A stretch of DNA of 64,000 nucleotides from Pseudalgibacter alginicilyticus (GCF_001310225.1 NZ_CP012898.1:1550001-1614000); one strand, 5' to 3'. Positions 54,301 to 63,908 are shown, numbered from the stretch's first letter. Program-made: numbers and translations. Notes: generated by a model from the letters alone, not told the origin.

Positions 54301-57300
54301 ATTACAACAAACAAGTCTACTTATAATATTGGAGATACCGCTTATGTAACTCTAGTTTCAGCTGTTGAAAATTTAAACGTTACTGTATCCGTTGAAAAAA
54401 ACAAACAGATTATCCAAACAGAAATTATTCACTTAAACACCAATAAAAAAACCATTAGCATTCCCGTAACAAAAGATGACTTAGGCGGATTTGTAGTACA
54501 TTATAGTTTTGCAACCTTTAACAGTTTCCAATCAGGGTCTCAACCTATTCCTGTACCCTACCCAAATACTAATTTAGAAATTGAAACCCTAACATTTAGA
54601 GATAAATTACAACCTGGAAACAACGAAACCTGGAGTTTTAAAATAAAGGGGCCTTCTGGTGAAAAAATCAGTACCGAGTTATTAGCCAGCATGTACGATG
54701 CATCATTAGACCAATTCAAATCGCATTCGTGGAATTTCAATCCAATACAAAATCTAAGCTATTATGCACAAAGCCATAGCAATGCTAATCAAAGTTTTGG
54801 CACTCGTAATTTTAGCGTTAATATAAATAGAACGCCCCCCAATTATCCACAACAAGTTTATGACCAATTGAATTGGTTTGGGTTTTATTTTGGTTATAAA
54901 AACATGCTTTACTTACGAAAATCAAAAGGCAGAACCGCTAACATACAAATTACTGAAAACGAGCTTATTGAAGAAGTCTCTTTTATTAAAGTAGAAAACG
55001 ATGCTCATTTGGACAATGCCTTAGTTACAAATAATAACCAACCAAAAGCTGAAACTGAAACTACAACTGTAAACACAAATGACATAAATGAAGTTAAAAA
55101 TTTAGATTCCATACCAATTCGAAAAAATCTGCAAGAAACCGCATTTTTCTTCCCACAATTAAAAACAGATGAGTTAGGTAATGTCAGTTTCAGTTTTACA
55201 AGTCCTGAAGCGCTAACTCAATGGAAATTACAATTATTAGCACATTCAAAAACTTTAGAAAGCGCCACAAAAACCTTAACAACTGTAACCCAAAAGGAAT
55301 TGATGGTAACCCCTAATGCACCTCGATTTTTACGTGAAGGCGATAAGATTAGCATCCGTACAAAAATTTCAAATCTTACAAACAAACAATTATCTGGAAA
55401 AGCCTATCTAATTTTAACCGATGCCATTTCAGGAAAAGATATATCAAACACGCTTTTTAATATTGAAGGCAGTCAAAACAAATACTTTGATAACAGTGCT
55501 TCAAATTCACTCGGCACTCAAGATTTTTTGATAGATAAAAATGGGAACACTCAAATATCATGGCGTTTGTCAATCCCTGATGATGTGCCAGCAATACAAT
55601 ATAAAATCATTGCCAAATCGGGAGATTATAGTGACGGTGAACAAAATGCGCTCCCCGTTTTAAGCAACCGTATGTTGGTTACTGAAACCTTACCTATGTG
55701 GATTAAAAGTAACGAAACCAAAACATTTACCTTAAACAAACTTATTTCAACCCGCTTGGACCCTACTCAATCAACACTTAGCTATCACAAGCTAACTTTG
55801 GAGATGACTTCCAACCCTGCTTGGTATGCAGTTCAAGCACTTCCTTATTTAATGGAATATCCTTATGAATGCAATGAACAAACATTTTCCCGTTACTACG
55901 CAAACGCCTTAGCCAGCCATATTACTAATTCAAACCCAAGAATTCAAGATGTATTTAAACAATGGAGAAATACCGATGCGCTACTTTCTAATTTAGAAAA
56001 AAATGAAGAATTAAAATCTATTTTAATTCAAGAAACCCCTTGGTTGCGAGATGCACAAAATGAAACCGAACAAAAAAAGCGTATTGCGTTATTATTCGAT
56101 TTAAATAAAATGAATAATGAATTACAATTAGCACTCCAAAAATTAGAAAACAATCAAATGTATTCTGGCGGCTGGGCTTGGTTTAACGGAGGTCGTGAAA
56201 ACAGGTATATTACTCAACATATTGTTACAGGTTTTGGACATTTAAACAAGCTAAATGTTACTTCAACAATGCTCAGTAACCAAAATAAAATGATTCAAAA
56301 AGCCCTAAATTATTTAGACGCTGAGTTTGTACAAGAATACAAAGACATCCGTAAATACAATGCTAATGTTGATTTGAACAAAGACCACTTAAGTTATAGG
56401 CAATTGCATTATTTATATATGCGAAGTTTCTTCCCTGAGATTAAAAAATCTACAGAAGTTGAAACAATTATAGAGTACTATCAAACTCAAATTGAAAAAT
56501 ATTGGCTCAGTCGTTCTTTGTATTCAAAAGGATTAATGGCTTTAATTTCACATAGAAATGGAGCTGTAGTCACAGCTTCTAAAATTCTAAAATCCCTGAA
56601 GGAAACGAGTATTACTTCTGAAGAATTAGGCATGTACTGGAAGGCAAATACCAATTCTTGGTTTTGGTATCAGGCACCAATTGAAACTCAAGCGCTATTA
56701 ATTGAAACATTTTCTGAAGCTGGCACGACCATTCAAAGCACATCAAAAAACCTTGAAACTATTGATAATTTAAAAATCTGGTTACTTAAAAACAAACAGA
56801 CCAACCGATGGAAAACTACTAAAGCCACTACCGATGCCGTTTATGCCTTATTACTCCAAGGCAGTGATTGGTTAAGCCTAACAGACATGGTAGAAGTTGT
56901 TTTAGGCGGACAAAAAATTGAGCCTTCAAAATTAGAAAATGTTAAAATTGAAGCAGGAACTGGCTATTACAAAACGTCTTGGAACCCATCAGAAATTAAG
57001 CCTGAAATGGGGGAAGTAAAAATCACTAAAAAAAGCAATGGCATTGCTTGGGGGAGTTTATACTGGCAATATTTTGAAGATTTAGACAAAATTACTTCCG
57101 CTGAAACACCTCTTACAATAAAGAAAAAGTTGTTCTTAAAAAAACATACTGATATGGGGGAAGAAATTTCAGAAATCACTGAAAGTACTAATTTAAAAGT
57201 GGGTGATTTAGTTCGTGTTCGTATTGAATTACACAGCGATAGAAACATGGAATTTCTTCATATGAAAGATATGCGTGCTTCAGGATTCGAACCTATCAAT

Positions 57301-57528
57301 GTAATATCATCCTATAAATGGCAAGATGGATTGGGGTATTATGAAAGCACTAAAGACGCCTCAACAAATTTCTTTTTTGATTACTTACCAAAAGGCGTCT
57401 ATGTGTTTGAATATGATTTACGCGCAAATAATGCAGGAAATATGAGCAACGGTATAACAACCATTCAAAGTATGTATGCTCCTGAATTTAGCAGTCATAG
57501 TGAAGGTGTTAGAATAAATATTAATTAA
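51391..57528 (+). CDS. Alpha-2-macroglobulin family protein
   Basis: A 2045-residue envelope protein with a signal peptide (ends LLNAQ). Macroglobulin domains include the MG2-like segment TDRSIYRPGQTVYFKG at about 587-602. Next are a bait-like low-complexity region (about 1210-1250), the A2M core signature EALTQWKLQLLAHSK, and a thioester-type motif CNEQ at C1494 in YPYECNEQTFSRYYANAL. A complement-like helical thioester domain follows (YSGGWAWFNGGRENRYITQHIVTGFGHL). It would trap attacking proteases by covalent capture. Many bacterial A2M genes sit next to pbpC; this one is followed by a DoxX gene. Confidence 0.93.
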   Translation: MKHLSAILMTIFFSNLLNAQPSENYKVLWDKVAQYEKDGLPKSALKIVESIQNQAQKDKNHPQEIKTMLYKGKFALVLEDDAQLNIINDFKKQIAISSFPTKNILESLLANLYWQYFNQNRWQFYNRTKTSEKVDANDFRTWDLQTLFNEIHFHYQNSLQNGLMLQQENLEKYNVLLNEKDGSKIYRPTLFDFLNHTALEFYKTNETQITKPAFKFEINNPDFLTDAKSYSVLKISSKDTTSLQLNALHIYKNLIKFHLKSPSPFALEDVNIERLKFVNQHATFPNKETLLLEVLKAESNRLKNHKASALYHFEIASIYFQQSQQYNQTNTKHRWKAKEAMAICKSVISEFPKSKGAEKCQVLKSQIEQESLQIITEEFIPIQQNSRLLVNYKNLENLQFHIYKLSTNQLEKFNKTYRKEEQLSFIKTLNVTDTWNSNLRNEEDYQTHSTEILIPKLNNGRYLIVASLKNDDTTFAFANIQITNMALVEMETPDYKIFQIVDRNNGDPITNTTIELSYIQNYNQNIKTENYNTNNLGQIKIKKSNDRYRNINLKIINENDIAYFGDYYINQKYNQKQENINYTSFLFTDRSIYRPGQTVYFKGIAIKTEEGKSKTLANQNVYIALYNVNDEEIKKIKLKTNEFGSISGEFILPNNGLNGKYRIEFDADSGNIDMKSMTYFSVEEYKRPKFETKFPPITETFKINDSISVKGMAIAYAGNNITDAKVVYRVHRKVQYPHWYFWYRPWFNSEPQEITHGETITNNKGEFEITFKALPDTSIDKNNLPVFNYEITADITDLNGETRSATTIVNVGYHALIANMSIENTIDKTKKNHTINIDTRNLNGQFVSAKGVVKIYKLKAPNTVLRPRPWNAPDYQNFNEKAFKNLFPHDAYNNEDNPDNWKKGTLVFEETFDTKTSNTLKLGNIKKWESGKYLITLESKDKFEQLVKDEIKITLFSDNDKTIADKQLFSITTNKSTYNIGDTAYVTLVSAVENLNVTVSVEKNKQIIQTEIIHLNTNKKTISIPVTKDDLGGFVVHYSFATFNSFQSGSQPIPVPYPNTNLEIETLTFRDKLQPGNNETWSFKIKGPSGEKISTELLASMYDASLDQFKSHSWNFNPIQNLSYYAQSHSNANQSFGTRNFSVNINRTPPNYPQQVYDQLNWFGFYFGYKNMLYLRKSKGRTANIQITENELIEEVSFIKVENDAHLDNALVTNNNQPKAETETTTVNTNDINEVKNLDSIPIRKNLQETAFFFPQLKTDELGNVSFSFTSPEALTQWKLQLLAHSKTLESATKTLTTVTQKELMVTPNAPRFLREGDKISIRTKISNLTNKQLSGKAYLILTDAISGKDISNTLFNIEGSQNKYFDNSASNSLGTQDFLIDKNGNTQISWRLSIPDDVPAIQYKIIAKSGDYSDGEQNALPVLSNRMLVTETLPMWIKSNETKTFTLNKLISTRLDPTQSTLSYHKLTLEMTSNPAWYAVQALPYLMEYPYECNEQTFSRYYANALASHITNSNPRIQDVFKQWRNTDALLSNLEKNEELKSILIQETPWLRDAQNETEQKKRIALLFDLNKMNNELQLALQKLENNQMYSGGWAWFNGGRENRYITQHIVTGFGHLNKLNVTSTMLSNQNKMIQKALNYLDAEFVQEYKDIRKYNANVDLNKDHLSYRQLHYLYMRSFFPEIKKSTEVETIIEYYQTQIEKYWLSRSLYSKGLMALISHRNGAVVTASKILKSLKETSITSEELGMYWKANTNSWFWYQAPIETQALLIETFSEAGTTIQSTSKNLETIDNLKIWLLKNKQTNRWKTTKATTDAVYALLLQGSDWLSLTDMVEVVLGGQKIEPSKLENVKIEAGTGYYKTSWNPSEIKPEMGEVKITKKSNGIAWGSLYWQYFEDLDKITSAETPLTIKKKLFLKKHTDMGEEISEITESTNLKVGDLVRVRIELHSDRNMEFLHMKDMRASGFEPINVISSYKWQDGLGYYESTKDASTNFFFDYLPKGVYVFEYDLRANNAGNMSNGITTIQSMYAPEFSSHSEGVRININ

Positions 57529-57656
57529 TTTTCATAGCGTTTCAGGTTTTAAAATACTGAAACACAAATAAAACGGTTTGCTTTTAAGGTTCCTTCCCAA
57601 CAAAATAATCAAAAGATTTAGTATCTTTCATTTCATAAATTTTAAATATAAACATT

Positions 57657-58034
57657 ATGAATTCAAAAGTTTTTACGGTTTTAAGAATCATACTTGGAGT
57701 TATTCTTTTAATTTTTGGTTTGAACAAATTTCTCAACTTTTTACCAGCTCCAGAAGGAATGTCCGATGCTGCTGGCGCTTATTTCGGAGCCTTAATGTCT
57801 GCAAAAGTAATCACATTGGTAGCTATTGTAGAAGTTTTAGCAGGTTTAGCATTTATATCTAACAAATATGGTGCCCTATTAGCTGTTATTTTAATGAGTG
57901 TTTCTGTAAACATTATTTTATTTCATGCCACATTAAACCCAGAAGGTATTGGCCCTGGAATTTTGGTTTTCATTCTTAATATTATAATTCTATACGGATA
58001 CAGAAATAAATATAAAGACTTATTAGCTGGATGA
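57657..58034 (+). CDS. DoxX-family small membrane protein
   Basis: A 125-residue protein with four transmembrane segments and a DoxX-like pattern (LRIILGVILLIFGLNKFLNFLP, YFGALMSAKVITLVAIVEVLAGLAFI, NIILFHATLNP). Function is unknown across most of the family. It is followed 16 bases later by a strong terminator and so forms its own unit. Confidence 0.83.
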   Translation: MNSKVFTVLRIILGVILLIFGLNKFLNFLPAPEGMSDAAGAYFGALMSAKVITLVAIVEVLAGLAFISNKYGALLAVILMSVSVNIILFHATLNPEGIGPGILVFILNIIILYGYRNKYKDLLAG

Positions 58035-58050
58035 TTGTCAAAAAATTTAA

Positions 58051-58076
58051 AGAGGCTCCAAAAGCCTCTTTTTTTT
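58051..58076 (+). terminator. Rho-independent terminator after the DoxX gene
   Basis: AGAGGCT (58051-58057) and AGCCTCT (58063-58069) form a 7-bp GC-rich stem with a 5-base loop and an eight-T tail. Confidence 0.88.
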
Positions 58077-58165
58077 ATCTCAATAGACTAAAGTATGGCT
58101 TAAAATTTTTAATTCATAACTTTACAAAAAATTAACACAATTCCATATTTACCAATTTTAATGTT

Positions 58166-58672
58166 TTGAAAAAGACTGTTAAACAAATAAAACTCCCCAT
58201 AACGCTATTATCATATGTCCTCTTAGGCATTTTTACTTCATGCATTAGTAATAAAAGCATCGCAACTCATGAACCTTCAACTGAAAGTCACCCTAAAATC
58301 ATTTTCTTAAATTACAGCATCAAAAAAGACTCAAATAACAGTAGAAATATTGAATTTATAGATAAAAAAATTACAGAAGGAACATTAAAAAATATCAACT
58401 CAGAAGTATTAGGTGTTAATGGCGATTTAGTTTTTCTTCAACTTGACAAAAAATCAAAACCATTGGAGCATCTTATAATAAAAAACCCACTTTCTAAAAG
58501 CATGGAATATCTTGACGAATCAAAATCATTCCAAAGGAAACAAATTAATTTAGATAGCATACAATTTTCAATACGCTTACAACTAAACCCCGAAACAAAA
58601 TATATCAGCATTAATGATGTTAATGCTCTTGAAAATCAAAGCAAATCTTTAATAAAAACTAAAATTTATTAA
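58166..58672 (+). CDS. Hypothetical lipoprotein
   Basis: A 168-residue protein starting at TTG (no ATG is available in frame) with a lipoprotein signal (LLGIFTSC, Cys26). The mature part is polar, with no domain that I recognise. It ends directly before the M64 peptidase ATG with no gap, so both are translated from one transcript and may act together at the cell surface. Confidence 0.7.
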   Translation: MKKTVKQIKLPITLLSYVLLGIFTSCISNKSIATHEPSTESHPKIIFLNYSIKKDSNNSRNIEFIDKKITEGTLKNINSEVLGVNGDLVFLQLDKKSKPLEHLIIKNPLSKSMEYLDESKSFQRKQINLDSIQFSIRLQLNPETKYISINDVNALENQSKSLIKTKIY

Positions 58673-60085
58673 ATGAAAAGCCTTGTATTATTTATCATCT
58701 TCATTACTAATTCACTTCTTGTTTCGGCACAAATATTTGATGTTGATACACTACTATTTTCAGGTAATTCAGAAAAACGCATAAACTTAGTGGTTTTAAG
58801 CGAAGGCTATCAACCAGATGAATTAGGTGAATTTATAACACACGCCACAAGCTTTAAAAATAGTATGTTTAGCCAATCTCCTTTTTTGGAATACATCAAT
58901 TATTTTAATGTATTTGCTATAAAAATCCCCTCTAATGAAAGTGGTGCAGATCATCCTGCAACTGCAACCGACGTTAATGAGTCAGAAATCACTCCAACAT
59001 TTGTAGACACCTATTTTAATGCTACTTTTGATGCTTTTGGATATCACAGATACATTTATTATGGCATAGATTATACTGATGCTGCAAGTACCGAAGTAAA
59101 AATAAATTCAGTTTTAGCAGACAATTTCCCAACGTATGACCAAGCCTTAATATTAGTTAATACAACAGAATATGGTGGTACAGGAGGCAAATTCCCAATA
59201 GCTTCAATTTCAAGCTACGACATTGCCATACATGAACTTGGTCACTCGTTATTTAATTTAAAAGATGAATATTTTCTTCCAGACATCTATTATGCTGAAG
59301 CCATTAATATGACTCAAGAAACGAATACTAGTTTGATTAAATGGAAAAACTGGATAGGAACAAATGGTGTTGACATTAACCCTTACGGTAGCTCAGGAGT
59401 TTCGGCTACTTGGTATAAACCCAGACACCTACAATGCAAAATGGAATTACTAAACAAACCGTTTTGCGCTGTTTGCAAAGAAGGTATTATCGAAAAAATA
59501 CATGATTTAATATCTCCTATTGATTCTTACACTCCAGAAAACATTACAATAAACACCCCTTCCTTTCCTTTAGATTTTCAATTAAATTTGATTAAAACCA
59601 TTCCTAATAGTTTAGAAAGCATATGGATTCTCAATGCAAATAACATTGATAATAATGTAGATAATATCTCTATAGAAGAAACAGATTTAAAGACAGGCAC
59701 AAACACTTTAACTGCTGTTATAAATGATGCTACCACATCTTTGAGGGTTGACAACCATGAAACTTTGCATGTTTATACTGTAACTTGGAGCATTAATTAT
59801 TCTACTTTGGGAATTGAAACCATTGTTAGTGATGTTAATAGTTTTAATATGTCCGTGTTCCCCAACCCAACTAACGACGTTATAAATTTTACACTTGAAA
59901 ATACTTTAGATACACCTTTAAAATTAGAGATTATAAGTATGGATGGTAAAACCATACAATCCTACAATGTTACAAATTCTGAAAACTTACAAATAGATAT
60001 GAATACTTGGAGTCAAGGAATATATCTTGCTAAGGTTTATGCAAACAATGATTTAATTGCCAACAAAAGAATAGTGAAAAATTAA
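58673..60085 (+). CDS. M64-family (IgA-peptidase-like) metallopeptidase with T9SS sorting domain
   Basis: A 470-residue secreted protein with a signal peptide ending LVSAQ. The M64 catalytic domain (about 20-290) has zinc motif HELGH (H187, E188, H191) and D198 in LKDEY. RINLVVLSEGYQPDELGEF is typical of the N-terminal part. The C-terminal 75 residues form a type A T9SS sorting domain (VFPNPTNDVINFTLEN, IISMDGKTIQSYN, WSQGIYLAKVYAN, KRIVKN). It is therefore cargo of the secretion system whose plug protein is encoded at 43.7 kb. Natural substrates are unknown. Confidence 0.9.
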   Translation: MKSLVLFIIFITNSLLVSAQIFDVDTLLFSGNSEKRINLVVLSEGYQPDELGEFITHATSFKNSMFSQSPFLEYINYFNVFAIKIPSNESGADHPATATDVNESEITPTFVDTYFNATFDAFGYHRYIYYGIDYTDAASTEVKINSVLADNFPTYDQALILVNTTEYGGTGGKFPIASISSYDIAIHELGHSLFNLKDEYFLPDIYYAEAINMTQETNTSLIKWKNWIGTNGVDINPYGSSGVSATWYKPRHLQCKMELLNKPFCAVCKEGIIEKIHDLISPIDSYTPENITINTPSFPLDFQLNLIKTIPNSLESIWILNANNIDNNVDNISIEETDLKTGTNTLTAVINDATTSLRVDNHETLHVYTVTWSINYSTLGIETIVSDVNSFNMSVFPNPTNDVINFTLENTLDTPLKLEIISMDGKTIQSYNVTNSENLQIDMNTWSQGIYLAKVYANNDLIANKRIVKN

Positions 60086-60123
60086 GCCCATTTCTGTATT
60101 GAATAACCTAACCAATAAACACC

Positions 60124-60645
60124 TTACTCTGTAGGCGGATATTTGGAAAGTACCTTTTCAGTAATAGCAGAAAATTTTTCTTCACGTTGCTCTGGTTTCA
60201 TATTTGGTTTAAAACTATATTCGCTTACAGCTTGCCAAAAAAGTTGTTTTTTATTATCGTCTACAAACTCAATAATTAGTTGTCGGTTTACATTTGTCTG
60301 TCCAATAGGTAACCCAATAGAAATACCACCTCCCATATTACCGCCACCACCACCTAAGCCTACGCCAACAGTTTGCCTTTGCACCTCTTGAAATTCTTTA
60401 CTTTTTATATCAATAAAAAAATCGGGAGTGTCAGATAAACGAAACCCTTTAATTGCCATGTTAGCATCCAAAGCATCTAAAAACCGCTTGGTATCCAATT
60501 CACTCAAACCTGTTTGCATATCAGAATAATAGTTATAGGTTATATAATTTGCAAATTGGGTAGTTTTATCAAAATCATAACTTACATGAATGGGAGCACA
60601 TGATATTAGAACTGATGTAAAAAGCATTATGATTATAAATCGCAT
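60124..60645 (-). CDS. DUF4136 family lipoprotein
   Basis: A lipoprotein of about 173 residues (lipobox LISCAP). DUF4136 features are VSYDFDKTTQFANYITYNYY, IDIKSKEFQEVQRQTVGVGLGGGGGNMGGG (glycine-rich loop) and IEFVDDNKKQLFWQAVSEYSF. I chose the ATG at 60645; an upstream start at 60693 would add a non-signal leader. Function is unknown. It follows the ion channel gene. Confidence 0.85.
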   Translation of the reverse strand: MRFIIIMLFTSVLISCAPIHVSYDFDKTTQFANYITYNYYSDMQTGLSELDTKRFLDALDANMAIKGFRLSDTPDFFIDIKSKEFQEVQRQTVGVGLGGGGGNMGGGISIGLPIGQTNVNRQLIIEFVDDNKKQLFWQAVSEYSFKPNMKPEQREEKFSAITEKVLSKYPPTE

Positions 60646-60707
60646 GACTATATTTTTATTTAAAGTTAAGCAAAAATTATTCCACAAAAACACCTCATAA
60701 AACTATT

Positions 60708-61418
60708 TTAGTTTTCTTCTTTTTTATCAACAGACTTTGTTAAAGCCGAGGAAATAATACCTGTTGGAATAGCTACAATACCTAAACCAATCATAAGAAT
60801 AAAAAAAGTAAACACTTTTCCTCCAACAGTAATGGGGTAAACATCACCATAACCAACTGTTGTTAACGTAATAATAGCCCACCATAAACTATCAAAAATG
60901 GATGAAAAATGCTCTGGTTGCGCTTGGTTTTCAAAATAATAAATTCCAACTGCTGAAAAGTAAATAAGGATAAGTGTTATAAAAATAAATAGGAAAATTT
61001 CTTCCTTAGCGGATTTTATAGCCGTGGTAAAATGGTTCATCGCACGATTATAGCGAACTAATTTCAAAATTCTGAATAAGCGCAAAAAGCGTAAAGCCCT
61101 TAATGAACGTAAATCCACTCCAAAAGACAGATAAAATGGTAAAATGGCTAAAAAATCGATAATACCAAAAAAACTAAATATAAAGTTGGGCTTACTATCT
61201 GCCACATAAATTCTTAAAACATACTCCAAAGAAAAGACTATAACACTAAACCATTCTACTGACCGTAATATGCTTTTAGTTTGAGGTTTTAAGTTTGGAA
61301 TGGTTTCAATTGAAAATGTAATAACAGATATTAAAATCAAGGCCTGAATGAAAAAGGCAAAATATCGACTTAATTTATTATCATTGGTTTCTACAATACT
61401 TTTAATATATGCTTTCAT
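60708..61418 (-). CDS. Voltage-gated-like potassium channel
   Basis: A 236-residue six-helix ion channel. An S4-like arginine series is visible in LRSLRALRFLRLFRILKLVRYNRAM, and the potassium selectivity filter TTVGYGD lies between S5 and S6 (FDSLWWAIITLTTVGYGDVYP). No C-terminal RCK domain is present. It conducts potassium in response to voltage or related cues. It lies between obgE and a DUF4136 lipoprotein gene. Confidence 0.93.
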   Translation of the reverse strand: MKAYIKSIVETNDNKLSRYFAFFIQALILISVITFSIETIPNLKPQTKSILRSVEWFSVIVFSLEYVLRIYVADSKPNFIFSFFGIIDFLAILPFYLSFGVDLRSLRALRFLRLFRILKLVRYNRAMNHFTTAIKSAKEEIFLFIFITLILIYFSAVGIYYFENQAQPEHFSSIFDSLWWAIITLTTVGYGDVYPITVGGKVFTFFILMIGLGIVAIPTGIISSALTKSVDKKEEN

Positions 61419-61575
61419 GTGGTTATATCTATTGCTTTTTATTGGTCACATGTAGCTTCCATATAATTTTTTCCTTGGATATCGAATTCTCGTTATGGAA
61501 GTTTCATATCATAAAGAAAGTTAATGCTATTGTAAAAAAAACGCAAAAAATTAAATTAATAAAACTCTTGACCTT

Positions 61576-62574
61576 CTAATCATTCAACATTTTCCACAAA
61601 GTATCTTTAAGTTCTGTAATACCTTGTTGTGCCACGGATGAAATAAACAAATATGGAATGGGGAGCTCGTTATCCAACTCCGTTTTTAATTCTGCTTTTA
61701 GCTCATCGTCTAACATATCGCATTTAGAGATAGCAATGATACGCTCTTTATCAAGCATTTCAGGGTTGTAACGGCGAAGTTCATCCAACAGAATGTCATA
61801 TTGTTTTTTTATATCTTCTGCATCAGCAGGAATTAAAAACAATAAAATGGAGTTTCGTTCTATGTGACGTAAAAAATAATGTCCAAGTCCTTTTCCTTCG
61901 GCAGCCCCCTCAATAATTCCGGGAATGTCTGCCATTACAAAGGTTTGAAAATCGCGATATTCTACTATACCTAAATTGGGTTTTAAGGTTGTAAATTCAT
62001 AATCGGCAATTTTTGGTTTTGCAGAAGTTACTACCGATAACAATGTAGATTTTCCAGCATTAGGGAATCCTACTAAACCAACATCAGCAAGCACTTTAAG
62101 TTCCATAGTAATGTGCCTTTCTTCTAGTGGCATACCAGGTTGTGCATAACGTGGTGTTTGATTGGTAGCTGTTTTAAAATGCCAGTTTCCTAAGCCCCCT
62201 TTACCGCCTTGTGCTATGATTTTTTCTTCACCGTGCTCTGTAATTTCTAAAATAATATCGTTAGACTCGGTATCTCTTACAACTGTTCCCAAAGGCACAT
62301 CTATATAAACATCTTCACCATCACTACCAAAACTTCTACTTTTAGAGCCATTTCCTCCATGCCCCGCACGAATATGTTTTTTAAATTTTAAATGAAGAAG
62401 TGTCCAAAGGTTAGAATTTCCCCTAAGAATAACATGACCTCCACGACCACCATCACCACCATCGGGACCTCCTTTGGCAATGTACTTTTCGCGATGTAAA
62501 TGCGAAGAGCCTTGACCACCTTTACCAGAGCTTACATACATTTTTACGTAGTCAACAAAGTTTCCTTCTGTCAT
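61576..62574 (-). CDS. obgE: Obg-family GTPase
   Basis: A 332-residue ribosome-associated GTPase. The glycine-rich Obg fold occupies about 1-160 ([30 protein letters not shown]). The G domain has G1 [13 protein letters not shown]3 [17 protein letters not shown] and G4 SKCD. The C-terminal OCT domain of some Firmicutes is absent, normal for this phylum. It acts in 50S maturation and stress control. It lies downstream of hpt-adk but behind a terminator. Confidence 0.96.
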   Translation of the reverse strand: MTEGNFVDYVKMYVSSGKGGQGSSHLHREKYIAKGGPDGGDGGRGGHVILRGNSNLWTLLHLKFKKHIRAGHGGNGSKSRSFGSDGEDVYIDVPLGTVVRDTESNDIILEITEHGEEKIIAQGGKGGLGNWHFKTATNQTPRYAQPGMPLEERHITMELKVLADVGLVGFPNAGKSTLLSVVTSAKPKIADYEFTTLKPNLGIVEYRDFQTFVMADIPGIIEGAAEGKGLGHYFLRHIERNSILLFLIPADAEDIKKQYDILLDELRRYNPEMLDKERIIAISKCDMLDDELKAELKTELDNELPIPYLFISSVAQQGITELKDTLWKMLND

Positions 62575-62716
62575 GTTCTTAAATATTAAACTTTAAATAA
62601 TGAAAAAAAACAGTCCGTAGCCACTACTACTTCTGTTTTATTTCGTCTCCTCAGTGATTTTGGTTATAAAGTAATATACTTAAAACCTCAGCAATACTAT
62701 TTGTTATTAAAAACCA

Positions 62717-62744
62717 AAAAATCTTTTGTAACCAAAAGATTTTT
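62717..62744 (-). terminator. Terminator of hpt-adk
   Basis: A perfect 12-bp stem (62717-62728 with 62733-62744, loop of 4) lies 24 bases past the hpt-adk stop, with a T-rich tail on the minus strand. Confidence 0.75.
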
Positions 62745-62767
62745 AAAATTTTAGCTTTCGCTATAAA

Positions 62768-63877
62768 TTATAGGTTATCTATCACACTACTTAATCGTAC
62801 TGTAATATCCTCTATACTACCAACACCATCTACCCCAAAATATTTATCTTGAGCAGTATAGTAATCTTTTAAAATGGCTGTTTCGTTATAATAAACTTTT
62901 ATTCTATTTCTAATTACAGCTTCATCAGCATCATCGGCACGACCACTTGTTTTTCCTCTTTCCAACAAACGTTTTACCAAAACTTCATCATCAACTTCCA
63001 AAGCAATCATTGCATTTATTTGCGAATCTTTACTGTCCATCAACTTATCTAAAGCATCTGCTTGGGCATTAGTACGTGGAAAGCCATCAAAAATAAATCC
63101 GTTAGCATCGGCATTTTTTTCAACTTCAGCATTCAACATATCAATAGTTACCTGATCTGGCACCAAAGCACCTTTATCAATATAAGATTTTGCCAGCATA
63201 CCTAAAGCAGTCTCATTTTTAATATTGAATCTAAAAACATCGCCAGTAGAAATATGTACAAGATTATACTTTTCTTTTAAAAATTCTGCTTGCGTTCCTT
63301 TTCCTGCTCCTGGAGGGCCAAATAGCACTAAATTTGTCATGTGTTGTGTTTCTTTAATTTGATAAATTTCTGGCAAATCCCTTCCCAGATTGTCATAGTC
63401 TAGCCCATAGCCCACTATAAATTTATCAGGAATTTCAATACCTATATAATGTAGTTTAAAATCTTTTTTATAAGCTTCGGGTTTATAAAATAAAGTGGCT
63501 ATTTGTAATAATTTTACCTTTTCATTTTCAAAAATCCGATGCACTTCTGCCAATGTCTTACCTGAATCAATAATATCTTCAAGAATAATAACAGTTCGTC
63601 CCGTCAAATCTTGGGTCAGCCCTATTAAACGCTGGATATCTTCACTTGATTTTACACCTTCATAAGACGCTAATTTTATAAAAGTGACTTCACAAGGTTT
63701 CGGGTATTTTTTAACAAAATCGCTTACAAACATAAACGAACCATTTAAAACACCTACAAACACAGGTATTTCATCCCCTATAGCTTCCAAAATTTCAGCA
63801 ACCATTCTTTCAACAGCAGCATCTATTTCTTGTGCAGAAATAAAAGGTTTAAAATATCTATCGTGAAGTTTTATCAC
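62768..63877 (-). CDS. Fused hypoxanthine phosphoribosyltransferase - adenylate kinase
   Basis: One 369-residue protein joins two purine enzymes. Residues about 1-175 form an HPRT with the PRPP loop VIILEDIIDSGKTL and FVGVLNGSFMF. Residues about 185-369 form adenylate kinase with P-loop GPPGAGKGTQ, FDGFPRTNAQAD and RADDADEAVIRNRI; the short LID lacks zinc cysteines. I place the start at GTG 63877 (protein MIKLHDRYFKPF). The ATG at 63952 would put the promoter -7 box inside the gene. HPRT makes IMP/GMP from bases, and Adk balances AMP, ADP and ATP. Confidence 0.88.
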   Translation of the reverse strand: MIKLHDRYFKPFISAQEIDAAVERMVAEILEAIGDEIPVFVGVLNGSFMFVSDFVKKYPKPCEVTFIKLASYEGVKSSEDIQRLIGLTQDLTGRTVIILEDIIDSGKTLAEVHRIFENEKVKLLQIATLFYKPEAYKKDFKLHYIGIEIPDKFIVGYGLDYDNLGRDLPEIYQIKETQHMTNLVLFGPPGAGKGTQAEFLKEKYNLVHISTGDVFRFNIKNETALGMLAKSYIDKGALVPDQVTIDMLNAEVEKNADANGFIFDGFPRTNAQADALDKLMDSKDSQINAMIALEVDDEVLVKRLLERGKTSGRADDADEAVIRNRIKVYYNETAILKDYYTAQDKYFGVDGVGSIEDITVRLSSVIDNL

Positions 63878-63900
63878 TGGTTTTTTAATTTTTACGGTTG

Positions 63901-63908
63901 CAAAGATA
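63901..63908 (-). promoter_or_regulatory. Promoter -7 box of hpt-adk
   Basis: TATCTTTG on the minus strand, a Bacteroidota TAnnTTTG box, lies 24 bases before the GTG at 63877. It decides the start, because the upstream ATG would be outside the transcript. Confidence 0.6.
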
